From an uncultured Chloroflexota bacterium (lineage in GTDB: Bacteria > Chloroflexota > Anaerolineae > Aggregatilineales > Phototrophicaceae), in assembly GCA_937942935.1 (NCBI GenBank), contig CALDGT010000820.1, positions 1-11,196 on the forward strand: a stretch of DNA of 11,196 nt, read 5' to 3'. The translations under genes were made by a program, and so were the position numbers. The stretch's first letter is position 1; each line of letters starts with the position of its first letter. A model generated the notes under the pieces. The model did no database searches. It was given only the letters and a program-made list of their open reading frames with translations, and was not told the DNA's origin. Of this stretch, positions 1 through 7,296 are shown piece by piece.

Positions 1-295
1 CTCTGCGGAGTAATCGAGCGCAAATAGCATGAAATGTGCCAATTTGTAACCCACCAACTCGCCCACCCAGTAATTTATTGAGTCGTTCTTTCATTTCGCC
101 TGCGGCTTTGTTGGTGAATGTCACCGCCATGATATTTTCTGGCGAAATATGTTGTTGATAAATCAGATGGGCGATGCGATGTGTTAATACACGGGTTTTT
201 CCGCTACCCGGTCCCGCTAATACCAATACTGCGCCATCGCCTGCTGTGACGGCTTGTGCCTGTTTATCATTCAATCCCGTGAGTAAATCTAACAT
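1..295 (-). CDS. UvrD/PcrA-type superfamily 1 DNA helicase, N-terminal part (partial)
   Basis: This is the beginning of an ATP-dependent 3'-5' DNA helicase of the UvrD/Rep/PcrA family, which acts in excision repair and removal of protein blocks at forks. The 98 visible codons run off the left edge. The frame reads MLDLLTGLNDKQAQAV at the start, which matches the Q motif (LNxxQ). The Walker A loop GPGSGKT follows at about residues 30-36, then motif Ia (TFTNKAAGEM) at about 59-68, then GTFHAICARLLRR, which matches the GTFH motif Ib/Ic of the family. The ATG at 295-293 has AAAGGAA nine bases upstream. It is transcribed away from the histidine kinase gene, and the 134 bp between them must hold both promoters. 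The family is certain. UvrD, PcrA and Rep cannot be told apart without the rest. Confidence 0.95.
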   Translation of the reverse strand, partial: MLDLLTGLNDKQAQAVTAGDGAVLVLAGPGSGKTRVLTHRIAHLIYQQHISPENIMAVTFTNKAAGEMKERLNKLLGGRVGGLQIGTFHAICARLLRR

Positions 296-361
296 GCTGA
301 CCCATTCCTTTTCTATTCTGTTGAATTGTAACCTAATCCGCATGATTTTTCATAATTGATA

Positions 362-389
362 TTCAAATAAGTTAAATTTTGAGTACAAT
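362..389 (+). promoter_or_regulatory. Candidate sigma70-type promoter for the histidine kinase gene
   Basis: A TACAAT box (384-389) lies 16 bp after TTCAAA (362-367) in an AT-rich stretch, about 40 bp before the kinase start. The opposite strand also has TACAAT (330-325), which could serve the helicase gene, but with no good -35 partner. These are pattern matches only. Confidence 0.3.
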
Positions 390-429
390 CAATCATAAGT
401 AACGGGATTGAAGCTAACTTTGAAAGACC

Positions 430-1923
430 ATGACACAATCAAATAAATATCAAATGATGGTGATTTCCACCACGCCAAACCTTGCCAATCAATTACAATC
501 CGATTTATCTGAATACGATTTTACACAATATCAAACGGTTTCGAGCGCGATTGAGGCATGTCATATTCGCCAGCCAGAGATTTTATTGTTTGATGCCCAA
601 CTGGGTGGTGAGGCATTATTAACAGGATTAAAGACATTGCCATCTGGCGATAAAATTCCGGTTGTGTTGTTGGTAGATGATGATACAGATGCGACGATTG
701 AGCGTATTACATCACTCGGATTTTTTGATTATTTGCTCAAGCCTGTGCGCTCATCTTTAGTGGGGTATCGAATTCGGCATATCCTTGTCTTGAGCCAAAT
801 TTATCAGATGCAACAAGCCTTGCGCCAAAGTGAAGAACGGCATCGCATGATTTCTAATACCATCAGCGACTATGCCTATTCATATATTGTTTTAGAAGAT
901 GGGTCACTCAAAAAGGAATGGAGTACCCAAGCCTTTCATGACATCACCGAATATACCTTCCAAGAAGTAGATAATGGGGGTTGGGAACGCCTCATTCATC
1001 CAGAAGATATTCCTGTGGCGATGAAGCGATATGAGCGCCTCATGCGTGGTGAGCGTGATGTGACCGAATTTCGGATACTCACGAAATCGGGTAAAGTACG
1101 TTGGTTATTAGACCATGGGTATCCTGTGGTGAATGAGCGAGGCAAGGTGACACATATTTATGGTGCGGCTCAAGATATTACCCAACGCAAAGAAGATGAA
1201 TGGATGCTCCGCCAACAAGCAGAAGAATTGCGGATACGGAATGAAGAACTCGATGCGTTTGCTTATACTGTCGCACATGACCTCAAAAATCCAATTGCCA
1301 GCATGATGGGGTTTGCCAGCCTCATGCAAAATTATTATCACAAGATGGATGAAGAAAAAATTCTGGAATATTTGGGGTTAATTACCGAGAGTGGGTATAA
1401 ACTCAAAGAAATCATCAATGCCTTGTTATTGCTCGCAGGTGTGAGCAAAGAAAAAGAACCCGATATTACCCCACTCGACATGAAAATTATTGTGGATGAT
1501 AGCAAACGGCGCTTATCTCAATTGGCAGAAGAAACCCAAGCCGAGATTGTTTATCCAGATGATTTTCCGATTGCGGTTGGATATGCACCTTGGGTCGAAG
1601 AAATTTGGGCGAATTATTTGAGCAATGCGTTCAAGTATGGTGGCAGACCCGCAAAAGTGACTGTTGGTTCTGATATGCCACAAAATGGCACAATTCGGTT
1701 TTGGGTGCGCGATAATGGACGCGGATTGACCGCAGAAGAACAAAGCCGTGTCTTTACGCCCTTTACACGCTTAAATCAGGTCAAGATAGAAGGGCATGGG
1801 TTGGGACTTTCGATTGTCCAACGGATTGTGCATCGGCTTGGTGGTGAAGTTGGCTTACGGAGTGTGGTGGGCGAGGGGAGCGAATTTAGCTTCACCCTGC
1901 CCGAATGGGATGGCACGTTGTAA
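430..1923 (+). CDS. PAS sensor histidine kinase with degenerate receiver-like N-terminal domain
   Basis: This is a cytoplasmic two-component sensor kinase of 497 residues with no membrane segment. Residues 1-120 look like a response-regulator receiver: D55 in ILLFDAQLGG sits where the phosphoacceptor would be, and K104 in YLLKP matches the conserved lysine. The N-terminal acidic pair that binds magnesium is replaced by S13/T14 (MMVISTTP). A PAS/PAC domain follows (about 135-255, ending GAAQDITQRKEDE), then a short coiled coil. The HisKA helix carries the phosphorylatable H283 in VAHDLKNPIAS. The ATPase domain has an N box (N395, N399), G1 box DNGRG (428-432), FTPFTRL (442-448) and G2 box GHGLGL (455-460), so the catalytic core is intact. 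The ATG follows GAAAG with a short spacer. No response regulator is next to it, so its partner is unknown. Confidence 0.93.
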   Translation: MTQSNKYQMMVISTTPNLANQLQSDLSEYDFTQYQTVSSAIEACHIRQPEILLFDAQLGGEALLTGLKTLPSGDKIPVVLLVDDDTDATIERITSLGFFDYLLKPVRSSLVGYRIRHILVLSQIYQMQQALRQSEERHRMISNTISDYAYSYIVLEDGSLKKEWSTQAFHDITEYTFQEVDNGGWERLIHPEDIPVAMKRYERLMRGERDVTEFRILTKSGKVRWLLDHGYPVVNERGKVTHIYGAAQDITQRKEDEWMLRQQAEELRIRNEELDAFAYTVAHDLKNPIASMMGFASLMQNYYHKMDEEKILEYLGLITESGYKLKEIINALLLLAGVSKEKEPDITPLDMKIIVDDSKRRLSQLAEETQAEIVYPDDFPIAVGYAPWVEEIWANYLSNAFKYGGRPAKVTVGSDMPQNGTIRFWVRDNGRGLTAEEQSRVFTPFTRLNQVKIEGHGLGLSIVQRIVHRLGGEVGLRSVVGEGSEFSFTLPEWDGTL

Positions 1924-3144
1924 TTAGGGCAATCCCCACACATAAACAGACCCGCTTGCATCAAAAAATGTGATGCTAAAACTATCTGGCGACCAATCCA
2001 CAAAGACGACTCGTGTGCTGGCAGGGTCGATATTGGCACGCACCACCGTCTCATCTGTAATTTGTGTCATATCCCACAGAGACGTCTCGCCATCTAATTT
2101 GGATGTGAGCAACAATTCGCTATCTGGTGAAAATTGGGCAGAAATACGCCCCGCACCCATATCTGGCAAAAAGGCTAAAAAGTGATTATCGCCATCTCCT
2201 GCCCAAACCATCATATCGGGGATTTCTCCGCCATTAATCAAAAATTTGCCATTGGGCGAAAATTGTAACAGGCTATCTGAACCGCCTGTACCGGTTGGCA
2301 GGCTGTGGATAAATTGACCCGATTGCATGTTCCACATCGTAATGACTTCGCTGGTGGCAATCGCAAGGGTATCGCCTGATGGATGAAATGCCATGCGAAT
2401 GGTCGGCACATCGGCATTGGTCACATTAAAAACCAATTCTCGCTTTTCCCAATCCCATACATAATTTTTTCCATCTGCACCACTACTGGCTAACCGTGTG
2501 CCATCTGGCGAAAAAATGAGGTTGGTTATACCCCCTGTATGTGCTGTAAGGGCAGAAAGCATTAACCCTTCCACCGTATCCCACACCAAAATAGACCCGT
2601 CACTACCGCCCAATGCTAACCAACCGTTGAATGAATCATAGGTTGCCACACCATTAAAACGCTCATGTCCCATCAGCTCTGTTTCTAATACACCTGTATC
2701 GGCGGAATAAATTGCAATTCTGCCATCCATCAAAATGGTATATAACCGAGTTTTATCTACTGAATAGAATAAATATTGGGCGCGTTGATGGGTGTTGTTG
2801 ATGATAAATTCGCCTGTTATCAAATCCCACCCAACAATATGAGTGTTATTGAGTCCGACTAACCGTGTGCCATCTGGCGAAAAAGCGTGTGCAAAGATGG
2901 TACTCGGTGTCCCTGCAAAGTCGAGCCGTCCGAGCAATTGCATCTCGAATACATTTCCGCGATTCATAGGACGAAGCGGAGATTGCCAAGTGGGTGGCGG
3001 AGGTTGGGCGGTGCTGAATGTATCGCCCGGTCCTGCAATCGTTGGGGCAGGCGTATTTTCTGGGGTTGGGTTGGCATTACCACAAGCGGATAAAGTGATG
3101 AGTAATCCGTAAATAGCGATGAGCCGAATGAAATGAAGAATCAA
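1924..3144 (-). CDS. WD40 beta-propeller lipoprotein
   Basis: This 406-residue protein is predicted to be exported, lipidated and held on the outer face of the membrane. A hydrophobic N-terminus ends in the lipobox LSAC with Cys21, followed by a Pro/Thr-rich linker (about 24-60). The rest is WD40 repeats. Closing motifs lie near GWDL (105), VWDT (187), VWDW (229), MWNM (270), VWAG (313), LWDM (356) and VWGL (402), with recurring FSPDGTRL turns, so a full seven- or eight-bladed propeller is likely. The start is TTG at 3144, overlapping the kinase stop as TTGA. A strong AAGGGGG site (3157-3151) stands six bases upstream, and no ATG is available nearby, so translation is coupled to the kinase. 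WD40 domains are protein-interaction scaffolds, and a role as partner or effector of the kinase is inferred. The stop directly abuts that of the facing gene. Confidence 0.9.
   Translation of the reverse strand: MILHFIRLIAIYGLLITLSACGNANPTPENTPAPTIAGPGDTFSTAQPPPPTWQSPLRPMNRGNVFEMQLLGRLDFAGTPSTIFAHAFSPDGTRLVGLNNTHIVGWDLITGEFIINNTHQRAQYLFYSVDKTRLYTILMDGRIAIYSADTGVLETELMGHERFNGVATYDSFNGWLALGGSDGSILVWDTVEGLMLSALTAHTGGITNLIFSPDGTRLASSGADGKNYVWDWEKRELVFNVTNADVPTIRMAFHPSGDTLAIATSEVITMWNMQSGQFIHSLPTGTGGSDSLLQFSPNGKFLINGGEIPDMMVWAGDGDNHFLAFLPDMGAGRISAQFSPDSELLLTSKLDGETSLWDMTQITDETVVRANIDPASTRVVFVDWSPDSFSITFFDASGSVYVWGLP
2490..2515 (-). repeat. 26-bp exact repeat within the WD40 gene, copy 1
   Basis: This segment is identical to 2859-2884. 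It encodes the FSPDGTRL turn of one WD40 blade. It looks like retained identity between duplicated blades, not a mobile repeat. Confidence 0.7.
2859..2884 (-). repeat. 26-bp exact repeat within the WD40 gene, copy 2
   Basis: Second copy of the segment at 2490-2515, in the same reading frame, encoding FSPDGTRL of the first recognisable WD40 blade (residues 88-95). Confidence 0.7.
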
Positions 3145-5180
3145 TCTAATCCCCCTTCAACGATGTCGAATGTCCCCACGAGGAGCGCATAATTTTCGAT
3201 TTGTCCCAATCCACATTCGCCTTCAAAGGCTTCTATATCTCCATTTTGATTGAGGTCTAATCCATTGACCAATTCATCAGCTATTCGTGCTGAATCTGCG
3301 GCTTCTGATTGCACCCCTTCAATATTATCTGATGCGAGTAGGGTTTGTTCTAATTCGATGATTTGGTCGGCGCGTTGGCGGGTATTTTGTAAGCATACCC
3401 GAATAAATTCGGCATTCAGGGCTAATGATGCTGTGGCGTGTTCATCGGCTAAAACGGTATTGATGAGGGCTTCGATTTTATCCGCGAAGGTATAAACACC
3501 AATGCCTCTACCCGGATTTTCGCCACGTCCGCTATTGTCATAATCAATCTCTTCGCCTTTTAAGATGTTGATGGTGTGTTCTGCATGAAGGTGCATGGTT
3601 GGGGCGGTACTTGCACCTGCGGCTAATCCCGCATGTTGTGAGGCGATGGTGCCTTCTAATGTGATTCCCGCCAACAAACTACCCCCGCGTACCCCATTTG
3701 GCGAAGCAATAAGCAATTCTGTCACCAATTGCAATAGACTAGGGGGTAATTGAGCGTGGTAGCGCACATCATCGCTTGGGGCGGTGGTAGCAGATGTTGT
3801 TTCACGAGTGATGAGGAAAACATTATAATTTGCAGGCAACAATGTTCCTGCTTCGTCTACATAACGGATTGTGCCACTGCCTAACGCATCTAATGTAATT
3901 TCTCCCAGATTCAGCGGCGATGTTTGTATGGTGGTGTTGATGAGCCATGCCATATAAATACCCTGCCCACCGAATTGCAAATTATCAAGGCGGATATTGG
4001 CGGTATCTCCAAGCGCATTGGTCGTGGTGTAACTCACGCGACCAAATGTTGGCACTGATGGTCTGACAACGGCTGTATTGGATGGCGCGGTGTTTGTGGG
4101 GATAATCGTCACCGAATTATTATTATTGGTCAAAAAGACCACTAATATGACCAGTGCAATGGCAATAATGGCAAACCCACCCAACAACACAAATGGACTC
4201 GTGCCTTGTTGAACAATGACGGTTTGTGTGGTGGGGGTGCTACTCTCTTCGACTTTCAATTTTGTAGATATAGGCAACCGAGTTAATTTTGCGGTGTTTG
4301 CATCATCTGATAATGGTTTGAGTGTTCGGTTTACAATTGGCACTTTGCTGGTTGCGCGAACTGCTTCTGTGAACGCATCTGCAAATTCTTGCGCCGTAGA
4401 ATAACGGACATCTGGGTCTTTTGCGAGTACACGCGACATGACACTGCTCAGTTGTGCGGGCGCATCTTCGACATAATCGTCTAAGTTGGGAATAGGGTCT
4501 TGTACGACACGGAGCATGAGTTGTAACACCGAAGGCGCATTGAAGGGTAATTTGCCTGTGAGTGCCTGAAAGACCACCACCCCAAGCGCATAAATATCGG
4601 ATGCGCCTGTCACCTCTAAGCCTTGCGCTTGTTCTGGTGACATATAAGCAGGTGTGCCAACAACATTTGTCCCTGTTAGCCCAATATTGCCTTCAGTCAA
4701 TTTGGCGATGCCAAAATCAGTGAGCAACGCATGACCTTCGCCATCTAATAAAATATTGGCTGGTTTAATATCACGATGAACCACACCTTGACGATGAGCA
4801 TAATCTAATGCACCGCCAATTTCACGCACAACACGCTCAATTTCGTCTAGCGTGACTTCTCCTTTGGTGATGCGACTTTCAAATGTACCGCCCGATAGGT
4901 ATGCCATCACCAAATAAACAAGGTCATCTTCTGTCCCATAATCATAGAGGGGCAAAATATGCGGATGTTGTAAACGTGCAATCGTTTTTGCTTCTAATTC
5001 AAAGCGTTCTTTGAATTCTATATCTGTTCCTGTTGGAGATGATAAAATTTTGATGGCTACTAAACGGTCTACTTTTTGTTGATAGCCTAAGTAAACAGTT
5101 GCCATTCCTCCCTTGCCAATCAACTCGCGTATTTCGTAATCACCATTTTTTAGTTTCTTACCGATTAATTGCCCTGCCAC
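3141..5180 (-). CDS. Transmembrane Ser/Thr protein kinase (PknB-like) with EF-hand-containing extracellular region
   Basis: This is a 679-residue Hanks-type kinase. Residues 15-275 form the kinase domain: glycine loop GKGGMATVY (22-30), VAIK lysine K44, catalytic HRDIKPAN (135-142, D137), DFG (155-157), and SPE (181-183) in place of APE. All catalytic residues are present. A polar juxtamembrane linker leads to one membrane helix (about 329-350). The outer part (351-679) has no PASTA repeats. It begins with an Asn/Pro/Thr-rich stalk, then a beta-rich segment faintly like the outer domain of RskA-type anti-sigma factors (380-480). A histidine cluster HLHAEH (530-535) follows, then a canonical EF-hand loop DLNQNGDIEAFE (642-653). 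The start is GTG at 5180 with AGAGGCG upstream; the nearest upstream ATG runs straight into a stop. It is the first gene of an operon with the WD40 lipoprotein. The external ligand is unknown; calcium is suggested by the EF-hand. Confidence 0.93.
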   Translation of the reverse strand: MAGQLIGKKLKNGDYEIRELIGKGGMATVYLGYQQKVDRLVAIKILSSPTGTDIEFKERFELEAKTIARLQHPHILPLYDYGTEDDLVYLVMAYLSGGTFESRITKGEVTLDEIERVVREIGGALDYAHRQGVVHRDIKPANILLDGEGHALLTDFGIAKLTEGNIGLTGTNVVGTPAYMSPEQAQGLEVTGASDIYALGVVVFQALTGKLPFNAPSVLQLMLRVVQDPIPNLDDYVEDAPAQLSSVMSRVLAKDPDVRYSTAQEFADAFTEAVRATSKVPIVNRTLKPLSDDANTAKLTRLPISTKLKVEESSTPTTQTVIVQQGTSPFVLLGGFAIIAIALVILVVFLTNNNNSVTIIPTNTAPSNTAVVRPSVPTFGRVSYTTTNALGDTANIRLDNLQFGGQGIYMAWLINTTIQTSPLNLGEITLDALGSGTIRYVDEAGTLLPANYNVFLITRETTSATTAPSDDVRYHAQLPPSLLQLVTELLIASPNGVRGGSLLAGITLEGTIASQHAGLAAGASTAPTMHLHAEHTINILKGEEIDYDNSGRGENPGRGIGVYTFADKIEALINTVLADEHATASLALNAEFIRVCLQNTRQRADQIIELEQTLLASDNIEGVQSEAADSARIADELVNGLDLNQNGDIEAFEGECGLGQIENYALLVGTFDIVEGGLD
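3151..3157 (-). promoter_or_regulatory. Strong ribosome binding site deciding the TTG start of the WD40 lipoprotein
   Basis: AAGGGGG on the minus strand lies inside the last codons of the kinase gene, six bases before TTG at 3144-3142. It supports this rare start codon and the stop/start overlap TTGA. Confidence 0.7.
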
Positions 5181-5295
5181 AATCGCCTCTATCTCATTAT
5201 TATTGTGTTGTGTTTACTAAAAGATTACTCATTTTTTGGTAGATATGCAAACGCGGTTTTGTGTTATACCTGTTAATTTTCTCTTAAATATTGAT

Positions 5296-5316
5296 TTGAA
5301 AATTTTTCAATACAAT
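5296..5316 (+). promoter_or_regulatory. Palindrome abutting a candidate -10 box upstream of the secreted hydrolase gene
   Basis: TTGAAAA and TTTTCAA form a perfect inverted repeat around one T (5296-5310), directly followed by TACAAT (5311-5316), a good -10 match 34 bp before the ATG. No convincing -35 lies at normal spacing; TTAAAT (5284-5289) is 21 bp away. The palindrome could be an operator or activator site, or chance in an AT-rich spacer. No clear promoter for the divergent kinase operon was found in the same 170 bp. Confidence 0.3.
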
Positions 5317-5350
5317 AGAGAAGATGCTTTTAATCTAAAAAGGAGCAAGT

Positions 5351-7243
5351 ATGCGTTTTGTGAAGATAGCTTTGTTAGCTCTGTTTTGCTTGGCGATTGT
5401 GCCAGTCTCTGCTCAGACCGATGCGTTTGAACCCACAGATTGCCCTATAGAAGCAATGAAACTTCCTGCGGGTATTTTAGATGGCGCACAAATTCGGTGT
5501 GGTTTGGTAACGGTGCCCTTATATCACAATAATCCTGATGCAGGCACAATTCAGGTGGCGGTTGCCATTATCCCAAGTAATAATTTTAACCCAGCCCCAG
5601 ACCCACTCATCATGGCACAAGGGGGCCCCGGTGGTTCTGGTTTTACCATATTCCCACAACTTATTTTTGGGACACAGTATTTCACCATTGACCGCGATAT
5701 AATCATTTTGGAACAACGAGGCACAAAATATGCCCAACCCGATTTGATGTGTGAAGAAACTTTTGAACTCACCCGCGAGACTTTGGATGATGATTTAGCA
5801 CCAGAAGAAGCCTATGCCATGAGTGAGGCGGCATTACTTGCCTGTGCAGAACGGCTCAAAGGTGAAGGCATAGATTTAGGGGCGTTTAACAGTCTCGAAA
5901 ATGCCGCCGATATTCCAGCCGTTGCCGCGGCACTCGGATATAGCGAATTCAATTTTTATGGGATTTCGTATGGTACGATGCTTGGTCAACATTTGCTTAA
6001 CCTAAATCCAGAAGGGTTACGCAGTGTGATTTTGGATGCCAATGTCCCCCTCAGTCAAAATTTCTTGCCTATCACTGGCGCGAGTGCAACCCGTGTGTTC
6101 AAATTCTTATTTGAATCGTGTGCCAATGATGAAGCCTGTAATGCCAATTACCCCGATTTGGAAAGTAAATATTTTGAAGTATTCACCCGCCTAACAGAAA
6201 ACCCTGTGATGGTGAATATCACAGACCCCAATGATGAAACCATTTATCCTGCTTTGTTGAATGGCGAAGCGATGGTTAGCCTAACCTTTAACGCGATGTA
6301 TGCTTCATCGTTGGTTCAAGTGATGCCTCGTTATATCACACAAATGTACGATGGCAATTACTCATGGATTGAAAAATGGGGTGGGGAATTTGTTTTGACC
6401 ACCGATATGGCGAGTGGCTTCTATAACACAGTGATGTGTGCCGAAGATGCCGATGTCACCGAAGCCGAAATCCCTGTGGCAGATATGTATCCTCAATTTG
6501 TGGATGTTTTTAGCCGTGATGTCCTCAAATTCCCAGAATTATGCGAAAAATTGGGTGTTCCTGCGTTAGATAGCGCGATTGCAGATATGGTATCTACCAG
6601 CGATGTCCCTGTATTTATTGCTTCTGGCGACTTTGACCCCATCACCCCACCCGCAGGTGGCGCATTAATTGCCGAATCACTGCCCAATGCGTATCATTTT
6701 GTCTATCCCAATGGCGCACATGGTGCGATTTTGGCGGGTGCTTGTGCGGCTGATATGATGACAGCCTTCTTAAATGACCCCACCCAAGCCCCAGATGATA
6801 GCTGTATTGCAGATATGGCGATGAATTTCCTCATTTATCAAGATGACGCTTCTGGCTTATTCGCCATTCCTGTCCCCGCAGGTTGGGAAAATACCAGCAC
6901 AGATGCTTATACCCATTTTGTAGACCCCAATACACAATCGGATATTTATGCCGTTGCGGTATCGGGTGAGGAAGTGAATAAAGCGATTGCCGATGCGTTA
7001 TTGGTGATTGACCCCGCTTTTACCACCGCACCATTACAATCTCAAGAAGTGGATATTGTGGGCGATACATGGACAAATTCAGTTTATCTGATTGGTGGTG
7101 ATATTCGCTTGGCATTCTCGAAATCTGCCAGCACCAATGGGGTGTATGTGGTCGTGGTGATTGATGCCTCTCAAGCGGCATTAACCGAAATCGCCCCAGC
7201 CTTAGACCCTGTGATTTTGGGAATTGAATTCACCAATCCCTAG
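5351..7243 (+). CDS. Secreted alpha/beta hydrolase, TAP-like tripeptidyl aminopeptidase type (S33 family)
   Basis: This is a 630-residue exported serine hydrolase of the proline-iminopeptidase/tripeptidyl-aminopeptidase type, which releases short peptides from N-termini. A Sec signal peptide (MRFVKIALLALFCLAIVPVSA) probably ends at A21. It has no lipobox, so the protein should be released. The oxyanion loop is QGGPGGSG (90-97), followed by DIIILEQRGT (116-125). The triad is S206 in GISYG, D429 in SGDFDPITPP and H457 in NGAHG. Ten cysteines lie in the mature part, several in positions typical of disulfides. Family members usually end soon after the His region; here about 130 residues follow (500-630), with a FAIPVPAGWEN beginning and alternating beta/alpha pattern that I cannot name. 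The start is fixed by AAAAAGGAG five bases before the ATG. It is a single-gene unit, divergent from the kinase operon. The substrate is unknown. Confidence 0.9.
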   Translation: MRFVKIALLALFCLAIVPVSAQTDAFEPTDCPIEAMKLPAGILDGAQIRCGLVTVPLYHNNPDAGTIQVAVAIIPSNNFNPAPDPLIMAQGGPGGSGFTIFPQLIFGTQYFTIDRDIIILEQRGTKYAQPDLMCEETFELTRETLDDDLAPEEAYAMSEAALLACAERLKGEGIDLGAFNSLENAADIPAVAAALGYSEFNFYGISYGTMLGQHLLNLNPEGLRSVILDANVPLSQNFLPITGASATRVFKFLFESCANDEACNANYPDLESKYFEVFTRLTENPVMVNITDPNDETIYPALLNGEAMVSLTFNAMYASSLVQVMPRYITQMYDGNYSWIEKWGGEFVLTTDMASGFYNTVMCAEDADVTEAEIPVADMYPQFVDVFSRDVLKFPELCEKLGVPALDSAIADMVSTSDVPVFIASGDFDPITPPAGGALIAESLPNAYHFVYPNGAHGAILAGACAADMMTAFLNDPTQAPDDSCIADMAMNFLIYQDDASGLFAIPVPAGWENTSTDAYTHFVDPNTQSDIYAVAVSGEEVNKAIADALLVIDPAFTTAPLQSQEVDIVGDTWTNSVYLIGGDIRLAFSKSASTNGVYVVVVIDASQAALTEIAPALDPVILGIEFTNP

Positions 7244-7262
7244 TTTCTGATTTAGTTTTATC

Positions 7263-7296
7263 GGGCGGATATATGGTTTGAGTACCTAATCCGCCC
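7263..7296. terminator. Hairpin between convergent genes, possible bidirectional terminator
   Basis: GGGCGGAT (7263-7270) pairs with ATCCGCCC (7289-7296), and the stem can continue inward through TA/TA with a bulged T and GGT/ACC around a TTGAGT loop. It begins 20 bp after the hydrolase stop and its right arm lies inside the last codons of the lgt-like gene. Neither strand has a clear U-tract after the stem, so it may not be a classical intrinsic terminator. Confidence 0.45.

Noticed and set aside
1907..1936. Possible terminator hairpin GGGAT/ATCCC across the adjoining stop codons
   Set aside because: Only five pairs close a 20-base loop, with no T-tract. Too weak to call.
1776..2054. Open frame of 92 codons on the minus strand spanning the junction of the histidine kinase and WD40 genes
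   Set aside because: It overlaps the conserved G2 box of the kinase on the other strand and is out of frame with the WD40 gene. It has no domain or good ribosome binding site.
2490..2884. The 26-bp repeats as a mobile or CRISPR-like element
   Set aside because: Only two exact copies, both in frame within WD40 blades and encoding the same FSPDGTRL turn.
5236..5430. Open frame of 64 codons starting before the hydrolase gene
   Set aside because: It is out of frame with the hydrolase, runs through its strong ribosome binding site and signal peptide, and has no start signal of its own.
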